Below are positions 26,109-36,829 of a stretch of 64,000 nt of DNA, piece after piece. The position numbers were made by a program, and so were the translations under genes. The notes below the pieces were generated by a model. The model was not told where the DNA came from and did not search any database. It saw only the letters and a list, made by a program, of their open reading frames with translations. Numbering within the stretch: position 1 is the stretch's first letter; each line of letters starts with the position of its first letter. The DNA comes from Amia ocellicauda (Eukaryota; Chordata; Actinopteri; Amiiformes; Amiidae): NCBI RefSeq assembly GCF_036373705.1, contig NC_089858.1:10898001-10962000 (forward strand). Reading direction: 5' to 3'.

Positions 26109-26139
26109 TTATTTATTTTATTTTATTTTATTTTTTTTT
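26015..26139. repeat. Compound microsatellite: (ATA)n, A-run, (TA)n, (TTTA)n
   Basis: Direct reading shows four adjoining simple repeats in about 125 bp, including about 25 A and about 26 TA units. An A-run followed by simple repeats is a common relic of a retroposon tail, but no SINE body is recognisable beside it. Confidence 0.9.
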
Positions 26140-27258
26140 CCTGGACGTTTTCAGAGTTACGGTTGTCTTTAATTTGATAATGGATTGTTAAGTGCGGGTT
26201 CTTATAGTCGTTGTCATGTTGTCTATTTCACAGGATTGTGATAAATATTATTATGTTTTAAATGTGAGATTGATTTACACTTCAGCATTTCAAATGTGTA
26301 TGTCTAAATTTGAGTTTCCGGATTTCTGTAGGCACACAAAGATACCTGACATGTTTTCGGGTCTAGAATTAGTTCACAAGTTTCAGCAACTTTAATACAT
26401 GGCAATATCACATTTTGGCCACAATGCTTTACATACCGGAGTTATATTGTATAAATTAAGTTACCTTTAATTTCCAAATTCATTAAAATAAAACCCGTGG
26501 ATTTCCACATGTCCTACAGTTTTGTTTATAAATCAAATATCTTTAAAAATGTGATGCGAGTTTGTTTACATGGGCAGAACGAAATAAAATGGTTTTGTGA
26601 AAACTGTTCATGTAAAGAAATATAGCTTATAGTAGTCCATTACTTTTATGGATGTTTTTAATACAGTAGTGGATCTTTACCTTTACTTGGATTAGTTTTG
26701 TTGCACTTTTTATAAGGAAAGTGAAAGACATGATTGTACCACAAATGGATCAAATATTGTTGAGCAGACAAACACAATATAAAAAGGGGCATTAGGACCT
26801 GTGGTTTGCTGATACATTTATTTGCCCTTCTGGTTGAGCAAGACACACCTATAAGAATTTTAAGCTAACAAAACCTGCCTGTCGGGACTGACAACAAACC
26901 ATTAAGTGTTTTAGATGGTGAGCTACTACAGCTGTGATATGAGTTCTTCTATGGCAATTGCATGACAACTCCAGCAACAGCCACAGATTTGTGTTTATGT
27001 GTTCCCCAGCAAATGCACCATCACCCATGTAAGTATTAAACATGTGAAGTGTGTCTGGTCCGTGTTTTGGTTTCTTTCCACAGGTTTTCAGGTTTTTATT
27101 TCAGCTGTGGATCAGTCTGTCTAACTGTTTTATTTTGTTAAAAACTCTGGTGCATCTCTAATTCATCAAAATGTGTTGGAGCATCTGCTTAGCTCTATTG
27201 GACATAATTTCTGTTTATAAAATCTGGCCTAAGAAACCATGTAACATATTTCAGATAC

Positions 27259-27308
<50 letters not shown>

Positions 27309-28214
27309 TATTACAGTGCTCAATATAAATAAAGAAGATGTGCACTTGGCTGCACACAAGAAAGAAGGAAGTGAGCTTTTGAAAGATGAGGAAGGCCAGA
27401 GGAACTCTTGGTATTGGGACCTGTGATTGGTGTTTAGTCTGTTTATGGTCTGCACCAAATGCAAATTCAGAAAAACAAAACTTAAATATGTATCATTTCA
27501 TCCTCAGAAGATCCAAAAGGGTGTTCTTACCCAAGAACCTAAACCTGATCGTGCAACTACTGTCCCACAGTTTTAATATTAAACCTTTTCTTTGCTCTTG
27601 TTTTATTTTTCTACTGTACTTTTCTATTTCACATCCCCACCTCCATTCCCTTTCCTTTCTGAGCCATTCTTGCCTTTCCAGCTCTGTCCCCTAAGTAACA
27701 GGATTTTCTTTGACAATGTATTAATGGTTTGGTTGTCCAAGAGATAAGGTGATTGTGTTGGTTTCTTTTCACAGTAGCGCTGGTAATTGGAAACTCTCAC
27801 ACACTGTAGTGCGGGGAGTGGTTTGCTCCATTATTTTGCTGTTGTTTGTACTGTGTTGCAATTTAATTGTCTGCCATAGGACTCTAACATTAAAGAACTG
27901 TAGATCACATTCTTCTACTGAGTAGTTTCTATTTGCGTTCTGTAGCCAAGCATTTTAAATTATGGATGATTAATTTCCTCAACACCATGTGCCATTTGTC
28001 TACCTGTCTTTGAGCAATGAGACAGCCATACATATTTCTTATTATGCATCTTATAATTAAGTGCTGTTTCTTCTTTACTTTGAAAATGGTAGCCCGCAGT
28101 TCGACATATTGTATACAGCCCTATCATCACAGTGATTTATGATCCCAGATTATTTTCCATTTTAGTTTTTGTATTTACCTACTTTCTCTGGAGTTGGAAT
28201 TGTTTCCCCCACAG
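26140..28214. other. Stretch without a supported gene, with one TAA microsatellite
   Basis: AT-rich sequence containing (TAA)n at 27260-27307. The 5' exon(s) and promoter of the membrane-protein gene ending at 29806 should lie here or in the ptrh1 promoter area, but I could not identify them. Confidence 0.5.
27260..27307. repeat. (TAA)n microsatellite
   Basis: About 16 uninterrupted ATA/TAA triplets. Confidence 0.95.
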
Positions 28215-29806
28215 AAAATTGCACCCTGGAGGGTCAGGTACACAGGAGGAGCTTTGGGGGTTCTCAGGACAGATGGCAGTAATTTCAAGTGAGTCAGGTA
28301 CAATAATGCGTTAAAAGCTATTAAAAATGTAAAATTAGAACACTGAATTCTACAAAGAGGGTTCTGCATATATTATAGCTCTAGTATGTGAGAAGCAGAT
28401 TACATCTTTCTGGAAGTGAAGGCGTTATTTAGTAATTAGATAAGGTGTAGAGGGAGGGTAATGTGCAGCAGGCACCAACCTGATATCAAGTTTTCATTGA
28501 AATGTATTGCCTGGAATCAATAGGTAATAGGAACACTAATAGGTATTATAGACTATAAACTGGAAAACTTAAGAGCATTTCTCAATATTGTATAGATTTG
28601 TATTTTATAAGTATGTCCTTAATTTGCTCATTAATTGTGATGCCTTCTTATCATTACTTATTATTTATTATTGTATTTGATGTAAAGAAGCTAAGAAACA
28701 AAAAACAATCTACTCGCTCTTCTTGGTTTGAGACCAGTGTGAGGCTAATGAAAGGGGTTATGAAAAGGATCCTGTCCTGTTACCGTATCAGTAGGTAGAA
28801 AAGGAAAATGAATACTTTGGTAATACTGCTTCTGAGAACATGCGTAGTTAAGTGTGAACTAAAGACAGCCAGCAGACCACTGCAGCACAGCCTCACTGAA
28901 CTCCTTTTCAGAGCATGGAAAACTGTGTGAAAAATGTCTTTCCCATGATCTTGAATCAGTTATTTTCTCCTGATAGGCCTGGGAGAGAAACATGCCACCT
29001 CTGAGGGAAGAATAACACACACTCCAAATGGTGTTCCTGAAGAGAGGGCCGACTCAGGCGAGAGGGGTGACGGGGGGCTGCCCTGCCCCGGTCAGCTGGA
29101 ATCTGACTGTCTGCCCTCGGTCTGCCTAGCTGTCCTGCTCCTGCTCATCTTCTGCCTCGTCTCCTGCATGTTCATCTGCTCTGACCCCGGCTCGCCCCAT
29201 GTAATGCCTCAGACCACCAAGCCTCCGCGTCTGGCCTCCACTGAAGGGCACCTGGCTCACCTGCGCTTGCAGTTCCCCGGCCAGAAGGGGGCACTGTGGC
29301 GCAACTTGGGCCAGGCCACAAGGGAGAGGCCAATGAAAGGCAGCCTGCTTCTGCTGGCCTCGGGGGGATCTAGAAACACTCTGCTTCACTTCTCCCAAAG
29401 CCTGGTTTCTGCCCTGGGCAACTATGCTGGATCTGTCAAAACGGTGCTCCTAAGAAACCCGCTGGCAGAGCACCCTACCTCCCCACCACGGCATATCGCC
29501 ACAGTCTCTGTTCTCACGGAGAGCAGGGAGAGAGCAGCTGGGGGGGTCGTGGTGGAGTTACTGCGGGCTGGGGAGGGGAGTGCCGTTGCCTTGGCATCAA
29601 CGGCTGCTTTTCTCCCGGAGGATTTCAGCACACAGGACGAAAGGAGGCTGATAAAGGCTGGGATTGCTGTGGCCGAGGAGTTTCTGGCGGCCTTCAATCA
29701 CACACAGCAGGATCACAGTGCAGAGCTGGAGCCAGAAAACACTGTCCTGATTGTGGACCCAGAAGAACTGCCTGTCTGTGTGCTAGAGGCGCACCAAAGG
29801 AGCTGA
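28215..29806 (+). CDS. Single-pass membrane protein with possible torsin-1A-interacting-protein (LAP1/LULL1)-like luminal domain, 3' exons
   Basis: The well-supported last exon is 28977-29806, after acceptor CTGATAG. It reads a polar segment (LGEKHATSEGRITHTPN), one hydrophobic membrane span (CLAVLLLLLIFCLVSCMFIC), then about 210 residues. The luminal part contains FPGQKGALW, KGSLLLLASGG and TLLHFSQSLVSAL, which line up in order with the FPxQxxxLW and PATIIFTA segments I recall from TOR1AIP1/2. Those proteins activate torsin AAA+ ATPases in the nuclear envelope and ER. No Walker motifs are seen, as expected for that fold, but the C-terminal third does not match. A phase-compatible preceding exon (28215-28288, CAG acceptor, GTGAGT donor) is plausible; the start codon was not found. 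AATAAA is at 29889. Membership in the TOR1AIP family is tentative. Confidence 0.55.
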
Positions 29807-29888
29807 GGCGCTCCCCAATGAAAGCTTTCTACTTATAAAAGAAGGGTTTATTTTTATACATGTTTGTGAGCTGTGTTTTATAGCCAAA

Positions 29889-29894
29889 AATAAA
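29889..29894 (+). terminator. Poly(A) signal of the membrane-protein gene
   Basis: AATAAA lies 83 bp after the stop at 29806. Confidence 0.6.
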
Positions 29895-30239
29895 ATGATT
29901 TGAATACATAAATGATCTAAACCCGTTGTCTCATACAGAGATTTCTAAAATGATTTTGTTGAATTGAGCAAAGAATTGTGCATTTGATGTAGTAATAATA
30001 ATGTAACAGTGAGAAATTAACTGTATGCCTATATACTCTTTTATGTCTAGTTATAGTTACAATAAGTTTGAGTTAATCTGCAACCCCTGTTTTGATATAC
30101 TCAGTAAATTAAATAACCGAATATTAGTCAATCAGACTCACTATTATAAACCAAAGAAACATACACTGGTTATTAGCAATCATCAAAGATTCAACACAAA
30201 ATACACAACATGCATTGTTCAGGTAATATTTGCATGTCT

Positions 30240-30245
30240 TTTATT
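30240..30245 (-). terminator. Poly(A) signal, natterin-like gene 1
   Basis: TTTATT on the plus strand (AATAAA on minus) lies about 150 bp after the stop of natterin-like gene 1. Confidence 0.55.
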
Positions 30246-30393
30246 GGACAAAGGATGAAGCTCAATAGCCAGTAATTTCAATATGCTTCTTTTAAACAGC
30301 CTGCTTTATCAAAGCTGCGATGTCTAAAGAGGTTGAAGAAGTCAGAATTCGGTATTCGACATGTGAAGAGCCGGCGCGGGTCGATAACTGGTC

Positions 30394-32669
30394 CTATGGA
30401 CATGGCATGGCATCAGGGATAGGCTGGCAGCGATCCACTACTGCATTGATTTCTCCAATTTTCACTCCATCATACACCCCAGTGACAGATGTCCAGTGGG
30501 TGTCTCCATTGTGGTATGTGCGACTCAGCCGGGCGTTAAAGGGGATATCCGCCGTCAACTTTTTTCCTTCCATCCTCACAGCGCAGGAGTGGCCAGGAGG
30601 CACGTTGACTTCCACGGAGATCGCGTGACTCACAGATTCGACTAGTTTGGTGCCTTCAGAAAACTGAACGGTTTGCTCTTTAGAGAAATCAACTGCATTG
30701 GGGCTGATTATAGGTATTTTTGCGGTGATGCTTGACTGGGTACCGTTCCTGGTCGTTCGCCCTATATCCCAGCTTTTCTCCACTGTGCTGGTCTTTTCCA
30801 GCAGTACGGTTTTCATCACACTCTGACACTCGTTGTTCGTGACCCTGGACAATTGCAGGTTTTCGGGGGGGTGGTGGAACAGTTCTATCTTGTCTATGCC
30901 ATACTCAACATGGGAGATGTGCTGGCTATAGGCGTCTGTGTTAATGGCCAGGACTTGGTAGGACTTATACCAGTACTCATCACCTTCCCAGGGCAAGAAA
31001 AATGCTTCGTGCTGGGAGACAACCTTTCCTAAACCGTACTTGTTCTTCCCGACATAGATACCCACTCCTGCACAGGTTCTGACGGCATTTGGAGGAACTG
31101 ACCCATAAGATCCGTCCTTCCACTCCAAAAATTCAAATTGGTCCTCGTTAACCAAAATCTCAAATTCAGAGGCTGCATATTCCCTGTTAGCATAGGGGTA
31201 CAGACAGTAAGGGCCTTTGCTGGGGTTGTAAAAGCCAGACTCACAGTTGAACTTGCAGACATAGTCAGTGCGTGAAGCGTACCCGTTCCACATGCCCACT
31301 GCTCCATTAGGCAGGGAGCCGGTCCATTTGACCCATTTCAGGTTGACGTTGTCTCCGAAGATTGTCATCGACCTCTCCCCCTCTGACTCCAGGAGGTCAG
31401 CAGGGTTTTCTGGGTGCACTACCAGAGTGTTGGTAGATAAGGGGGGCACAATTCCCTCTCGATGAGGGTTCAGAAGGGGCTCTGAGGAAGTAAACATGAC
31501 ACATAGAAACTCATCACATCTTCCTCCTCTAACATCACAGTAGACTTGTACTGGTGAGGAAATCAAAAGCAGAAAAGATTGGAAACGATTCTGGTCATCT
31601 GTAATACTTAAAAAAAATGTAACAGTACCGTTAACCAACCTTTAAGTTGTCAGACTGTAAATCTAAATGTATGGAATCATAGTGATACCGACCAAGTGAG
31701 AAAATAAATATATTATCTTATGCTTACCTAACCCTAATAAAGTTCAGAGTGTGCTTTAATATAGTGTCCAAAAAGCTTTGAATCGTTCTGAAGCATTGAT
31801 GAAATACTGCACCATGACCAGTGAGTACCACCAGAGGGCAGAGGAGAACAGTATGCGTGGATATAGTTGAATAGCTTAATTACAGACTATAAAACCACAG
31901 TTTCTGTTGCATATAAAATAGATTAAATCAAATAACATACTTACTAAACTAATACTTAGCAATCTCTTTATTAGCTAGAATGTACAATAAAACGAATTTA
32001 TGCATATTTGGAATTCTTCAATTGTTTTTTTATTGTTAGTCATACAATTTTAAAGCAGTAACGTTTTTTCCAGAATATTTTTTCCAGCCATTGTGATATT
32101 GCCTTTGCTTTTTCTAAAATCTTTTTATATGAACATATTTAACTTATTTTAAACATAATAAGCAAACATCAAAGTTATAAAGTTATACCTTTGAACTGCC
32201 TTGCCTTGAGAAATCAGCGTTTGTTAGGTTACAAAATAATTTATATAAATAAATCAGCTTATCGCACTCTCTGATTTGAAGTATATTTATTCTGCTGTGT
32301 TCTGTTGCTGTCGTAAGCTCTCACTAGTCATTGCAGTTGATTATTTTCCTTAAGGTGGAAGTTTGCAGGTTGTAATTTATTACAACAATACAACAATGGC
32401 AAATACTATAGTGGGTAACCAAATACTTAAATGAAGGTCTAATGTTACAAGAAACACACAAAAAGAATATTGCCGCTGCTTTATTGTCCCATGGTTACAC
32501 AATGGTTAAACTGTAAACTACCCAGTACTGCAAAAGATTGCCACTTACCGCGCTCATTGTCTCCAGCTGTTTCCCTTGTCTTCAGATCGTTTGTAGGAAG
32601 AGAGGCTGAATAGAGACTTGGTATGCTGAGCTGAAGCAGAGCAAGGACAGCCAAAAGTGTGGGCTTCAT
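30394..32669 (-). CDS. Natterin-like protein 1 (DM9 plus aerolysin-type domain)
   Basis: Two coding exons on the minus strand, 32669-32549 and 31550-30394, give 425 aa and look whole. Exon 1 begins at the ATG right after a splice acceptor and encodes a signal peptide (MKPTLLAVLALLQL). Residues 105-265 form a DM9-type region (LKWVKWTGSLPNGAVGMWNG; YGSVPPNAVRTCAGVGIYVG; GDEYWYKSYQVL). Residues 275-425 form an aerolysin-like beta-rich module (NNECQ, WDIGR, alternating Ser/Thr/Val strands, VPPGHSCAVRMEGKKLTADIP). Cysteines cluster near the N-terminus (44, 52, 57). Family: fish natterins were first known from toadfish venom; related zebrafish proteins are secreted pore-forming immune effectors. 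Paralogue of the next gene upstream. A defence role is inferred. Confidence 0.88.
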
Positions 32670-32961
32670 CTGGAAGACAAATACAGTAAAACAAATAGAG
32701 CTTTGAACAGAATGAACTGCAGACTTTTCTTATACACGTCAATATTTGATGTTTTTATTCTCAAGAAAAACAAAACAATTGCGAGCTTTGACTACTTTCA
32801 GAACAGTACTATCCCTAAATGGCATCGTGTTGTACATTACATGTTCTATGCCATGAAAAACAGATCTGTGTGCAAGCTGTGATGTATATTGAACCAACAA
32901 CTAGCTTATGAGAGGAAAGCATAGTGAGGGAGTCATTTGTATGAGTATGAAGTTCTTTTAC

Positions 32962-33014
32962 CTTTCCCAACTCCTCTTCAGGTGCGGAGAGCTTTGGAGT
33001 TGAAGCCTTTTAAA
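32962..33014 (-). promoter_or_regulatory. Natterin-like gene 1 core promoter: TATA-like box and short 5' UTR exon
   Basis: On the minus strand TTTAAAAGG (33014-33006) is followed 44 bp later by a splice donor GGGAAAG|GTAAAAG (exon end 32962). The second natterin gene has the same layout with 45 bp spacing, which supports both calls. Confidence 0.55.
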
Positions 33015-34224
33015 CCTATAGCTGATAGATTGCCCCTCATAAATCGTGAGACTGTCAAGCTGGCATTGTACAAGATGTCAGTTGCATTGTAATCCAACCC
33101 TTTTCTGTTTACTGCCTACTTTTCACTTGTTTTACCCACTGAATTCACTGACCCTTGTATGTAATAAAGGGAGGGAAGCTGACGGGGAGTGGGGGGGGTG
33201 ACTGCAACCCCACTTCTTAACTATATATCATTCAATCAGAAATATACAATCTCCCATCAGAAATGTATAATTAAAAAACTCAGCCACCCCACACTAGAGG
33301 ACCCAGTGGAGAATTTTACTCAAATTATTCCCTGTGTCCTGTTCTGATAATCTCACCCCGCCCCCGTGGCTCTCTTTGCTACCCCACTAAAATGCCGTTG
33401 CTGGTTATCAGAACCTTGACCCCCCCTCTGCAAAAAAGTCACGCTATGCCACCGCAATTCTGTTTCACTGGTAATACTAATAGGAGCTCTAATAATGTAC
33501 ACAGATTAAAACTCTAATCTCTCAGTTTGTAGCCTTGAGCTGCCTTTTTTATATTGTGAGAACATGCAAGGGACCCGGAGATGAAGTGCATCTGGCCTTG
33601 AAGTCTGATATCAGTTATCAGTTCATGGCTTATCTAAATGCTATGAATTTGCATCATGGTGTTTTTATACATAATACAGTCATAATAAAGGTGTAAACTC
33701 AAGATGGGAGACCTGATCCCAGCCCCACTATCCATTGGACTAATTCTAAAAACCCAATTGGTCACCTCAATTCCCAACTGCCACCTTTGCCCCTTTGTCA
33801 AGATCAAAATAATGTCCTGAGAGCAGTTCCAGGAACATTGACCTATGTCACTTATGTCTGTATACCTGTTTCAGCAAGGACTAGGGTTGAAGATGATACA
33901 GTTAATTTTTAACCACAGTCTGACCACTAACTTCATCACCTCTCTGAACTAATAGTAGCCCTTTTATCATTTCATTATATACTTGCTGAAGAACAAATCA
34001 AAATATGTAATTGTTAAGTACCTTACTTGGACTCACTTATCCAGATCTGTAGTGTATGGAAACATTGGCCAAGAGACTGTGAATCTAGTTGATAGTTGTG
34101 GGGTGGACTCATGTTTCATGGGAAAAGGTTACTCTTTCCTGAGCATATAGTCTTTTATGGGGATGATTAAGGAATACAAAAGTGAAATAAAAACATAGAC
34201 GTGAAAGCAAATGCAGTTCTGTGT
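33015..34224. other. Intergenic spacer between the two natterin-like genes
   Basis: AT-rich single-copy-looking sequence. I see no coding potential or recognisable repeat. Confidence 0.5.
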
Positions 34225-34230
34225 TTTATT
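34225..34230 (-). terminator. Poly(A) signal, natterin-like gene 2
   Basis: AATAAA on the minus strand about 250 bp after the stop. Confidence 0.55.
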
Positions 34231-34478
34231 GTTTGAACAGAAAAACTCAGAAATACTTTGGTGTCTCCGGGGTTTACAAGAGGAAGTGCATTTCTTTGTT
34301 TGTTACAGTTGTTATTTCAGAGATTGTACAGTTGTTGACAGATGTTTATTCTTCTGCAAAAGATAAACTTGAATGTGTTGAGTATTATAACTAGAACCAA
34401 ATATCTGGGATCTTCCTACATGCAAACTCAGAGTCTTCCTAAGTATTAACTTTAAAGGATTCTGTCTAGTTTGCTGAG

Positions 34479-36405
34479 CTAAGCAGATAGGCAGGGTTTA
34501 GCATCTGCAACAGGCTCACAGCGATCCACCATGGCTTTGATCTCCCCTATCTGCACACCATCGTAAGTGCCAAAAACGGAGGTCCACTGGGTTTCTCCAT
34601 TGACGTATGTCCGGCTCAGGCGTGCAGTAAAAGGAATGTCAGCCGTGATCTTTTTGCCCTCCATCCTCACTGTGCAGGAGTGGTTGGGAGGCACACTCAA
34701 CTCCACTGATATCGAATGGCTGATGGCCTCCACCATGGTTGTCCCTCGGGAGAACTGGAAGGTCTTTTCTGCCGTGAAGTCCACAGACGCCGTGCCGATC
34801 AGGGGGATTTTGGCGCTGATGCCGGACGTGATACCGAGCATCGTGGAACGGCCAATATCCCAGCTACTCTCCACCTCGCTGGTCTTTTCAATGCGGACGG
34901 TCTTCTTCACGGTCTGGCACTCGTTGTTCGTGACACTGGACAACCTCAGGGTCTCGGGGGGGTGGTGGAACAGTTCTATCTGGTCAATTCCATACTCAAC
35001 ATGGGAGATGTGCTGGGTATAAGCCTCCCGGTTGATGGCCAGGACTTGATATGTCTTATACCAGTACTCATCACCTTCCCAGGGCAGGAAGAAAGCTTCA
35101 AACTGTGGGACAACCTTTCCTAATCCATACTTGTTCCTTCCGACATAGATACCCACTCCTGCACAGGTTCTGACGGCATTTGGAGGAACTGACCCATAAG
35201 ATCCGTCCTTCCACTCTACAAACTCAAAGTTGTCCTCATTTACCAAAATCTCGAATTCAGGGGCATAATATTCTCTGTCAGCATAGGGGTACAGACAGTA
35301 AGGGCCTTTGCTGGGGTTGTAAAAGCCAGCCTCACAGTTGTACTTGCAGATGTAGTCGGTGCGTGAAGCGTACCCGTTCCACATGCCCACTGCTCCATTA
35401 GGCAGGGAGCCGGTCCATTTGACCCATTTCAGGTTGACATTGTCTCCAAAGATTGTCATTGACCTCTCCCCCTCTGACTCCTGGAGGTCAGCAGGGTTTT
35501 CTGGGTGCACTACCAGAGTGTTGGTGGCGGGGGGGGGCACAATTCCCTCTCGATGAGGGTTCAGAAGGGGCTCTGAGGAAGTAAACATGACACATAGAAA
35601 CTCATCACATCTTCCTCCTCTAACGTCACAGTAGACTGACCGGGAAACTGAAAGCAGAAAAGGCTGGAACTTGTCTTGGTCGATTTTTATTACTTTAAAA
35701 AAAAGTAACAGTACACCTACCCAATCTTTGCTGGACTGTCAATCTAAATGTGTTTAATGATAATACTACCTTCCATTCTAATGTATATAAATATATTCAC
35801 GATGAAGTCCACCAGAAATGATAAGGACTTTTGATCTGATTATTGACTTTGTTTAACTATGCAGTCAAACAAAGTGAATTGTTCCTTAAAAACGGCACTC
35901 TTATTACAGATTAAAAGGTTCATGTTTTTGTTAATATTTGGAATTTACAGAACTCTAAAGTCTAAAGACCAAAGAGACACTGAAGAAAAGCAAGGAAGTT
36001 TATGAAGTCCTACTGAAATTCCTATTTGATGAAATCCAGAAGCAATAATCATACATTTAGATACAGTTTATAAATACTCTTAATAATTTGAAGACAAATA
36101 CAAATTAAAAATCTTCACATTTAGTTTTAGAAAACATTAATCAGTTGTGTCAGAAAGATGTAATTTAGAAAATATGTTAAGGCAGATATGCATTCAAAAA
36201 TATGTTATTACATGGTATTTCAGCTTTACTACTTTAGTGCCGGTGAAATAGCAAATGTGAACATAAGGCACTCCATTTTACCTTTCTCACTCTGCGCTGT
36301 CCTCTCAACAAGCTCCTTCAGGCTTTTGGGTGGGTTTGGTGACGACCCGACACATCTTAGGTTCACGTGCAGGAGAACAAAGACAGCCAAAAGTATCCGC
36401 TTCAT
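34479..36405 (-). CDS. Natterin-like protein 2 (DM9 plus aerolysin-type domain)
   Basis: Coding exons on minus: 36405-36282 and 35647-34479, 430 aa, apparently whole. Exon 1 starts with the ATG directly after acceptor TTTCCAG and encodes a signal peptide (MKRILLAVFVLLHVNLRCVG). An in-frame acceptor 9 nt further in (CGGTCAG) could remove three residues; the upstream one has the better pyrimidine tract. The order of domains equals that of gene 1. By eye about 91% of residues agree over the DM9 part but only about 73% over the aerolysin-like part, and the signal exon is quite different. This is a tandem duplicate in the same orientation; secreted, function inferred from the family. Confidence 0.88.
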
Positions 36406-36751
36406 CTGGAAAGAGAAACCGAGACACGGATTTGTGATGTTACAACAGCCTCGCTTTAAAATTGAAACCCATTGCAAAGAGATTTATGCAGCATATAACA
36501 AGGGCTTTAAAAAGACACATGCACAAAATATAAGATACATCCCCAAAGCATGGGAGAGTTCCTTTATTGAGTCCACACAGTCCATTTCCGGTAAATTAAT
36601 TTTAGGTAAATTTAACTTGCAACAGTGCACAAAACAATATGTTCTACGACAAACTTGTCAATGGCAGTTCTATATACATTATGAACTACCTGGTAGGTGA
36701 CTAGGGAATAGCTGCAAGAAGACAGCACATGAAAATTAGAAGTACACTTAC

Positions 36752-36805
36752 CTTGATAGCACCACTTCCAGTGTAAAGATTTCCACACTTCACATGCCTT
36801 ATATA
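36752..36805 (-). promoter_or_regulatory. Natterin-like gene 2 core promoter: TATATAAGG and short 5' UTR exon
   Basis: On minus, TATATAAGG (36805-36797) precedes a small UTR exon ending in CTATCAAG|GTAAGT at 36752. The first coding exon then starts exactly at the ATG after the next acceptor (36405). Confidence 0.65.
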
Positions 36806-36829
36806 GCTTGTTTATGGCCACTCATAAAT

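Noticed and set aside
34567-35123. Plus-strand open frames of 135-151 codons
   Set aside because: They are antisense shadows of the natterin-like gene 2 large exon.
36188-36700. 170-codon plus-strand frame
   Set aside because: It is antisense to the signal-peptide exon and promoter of natterin-like gene 2; no domain recognised.
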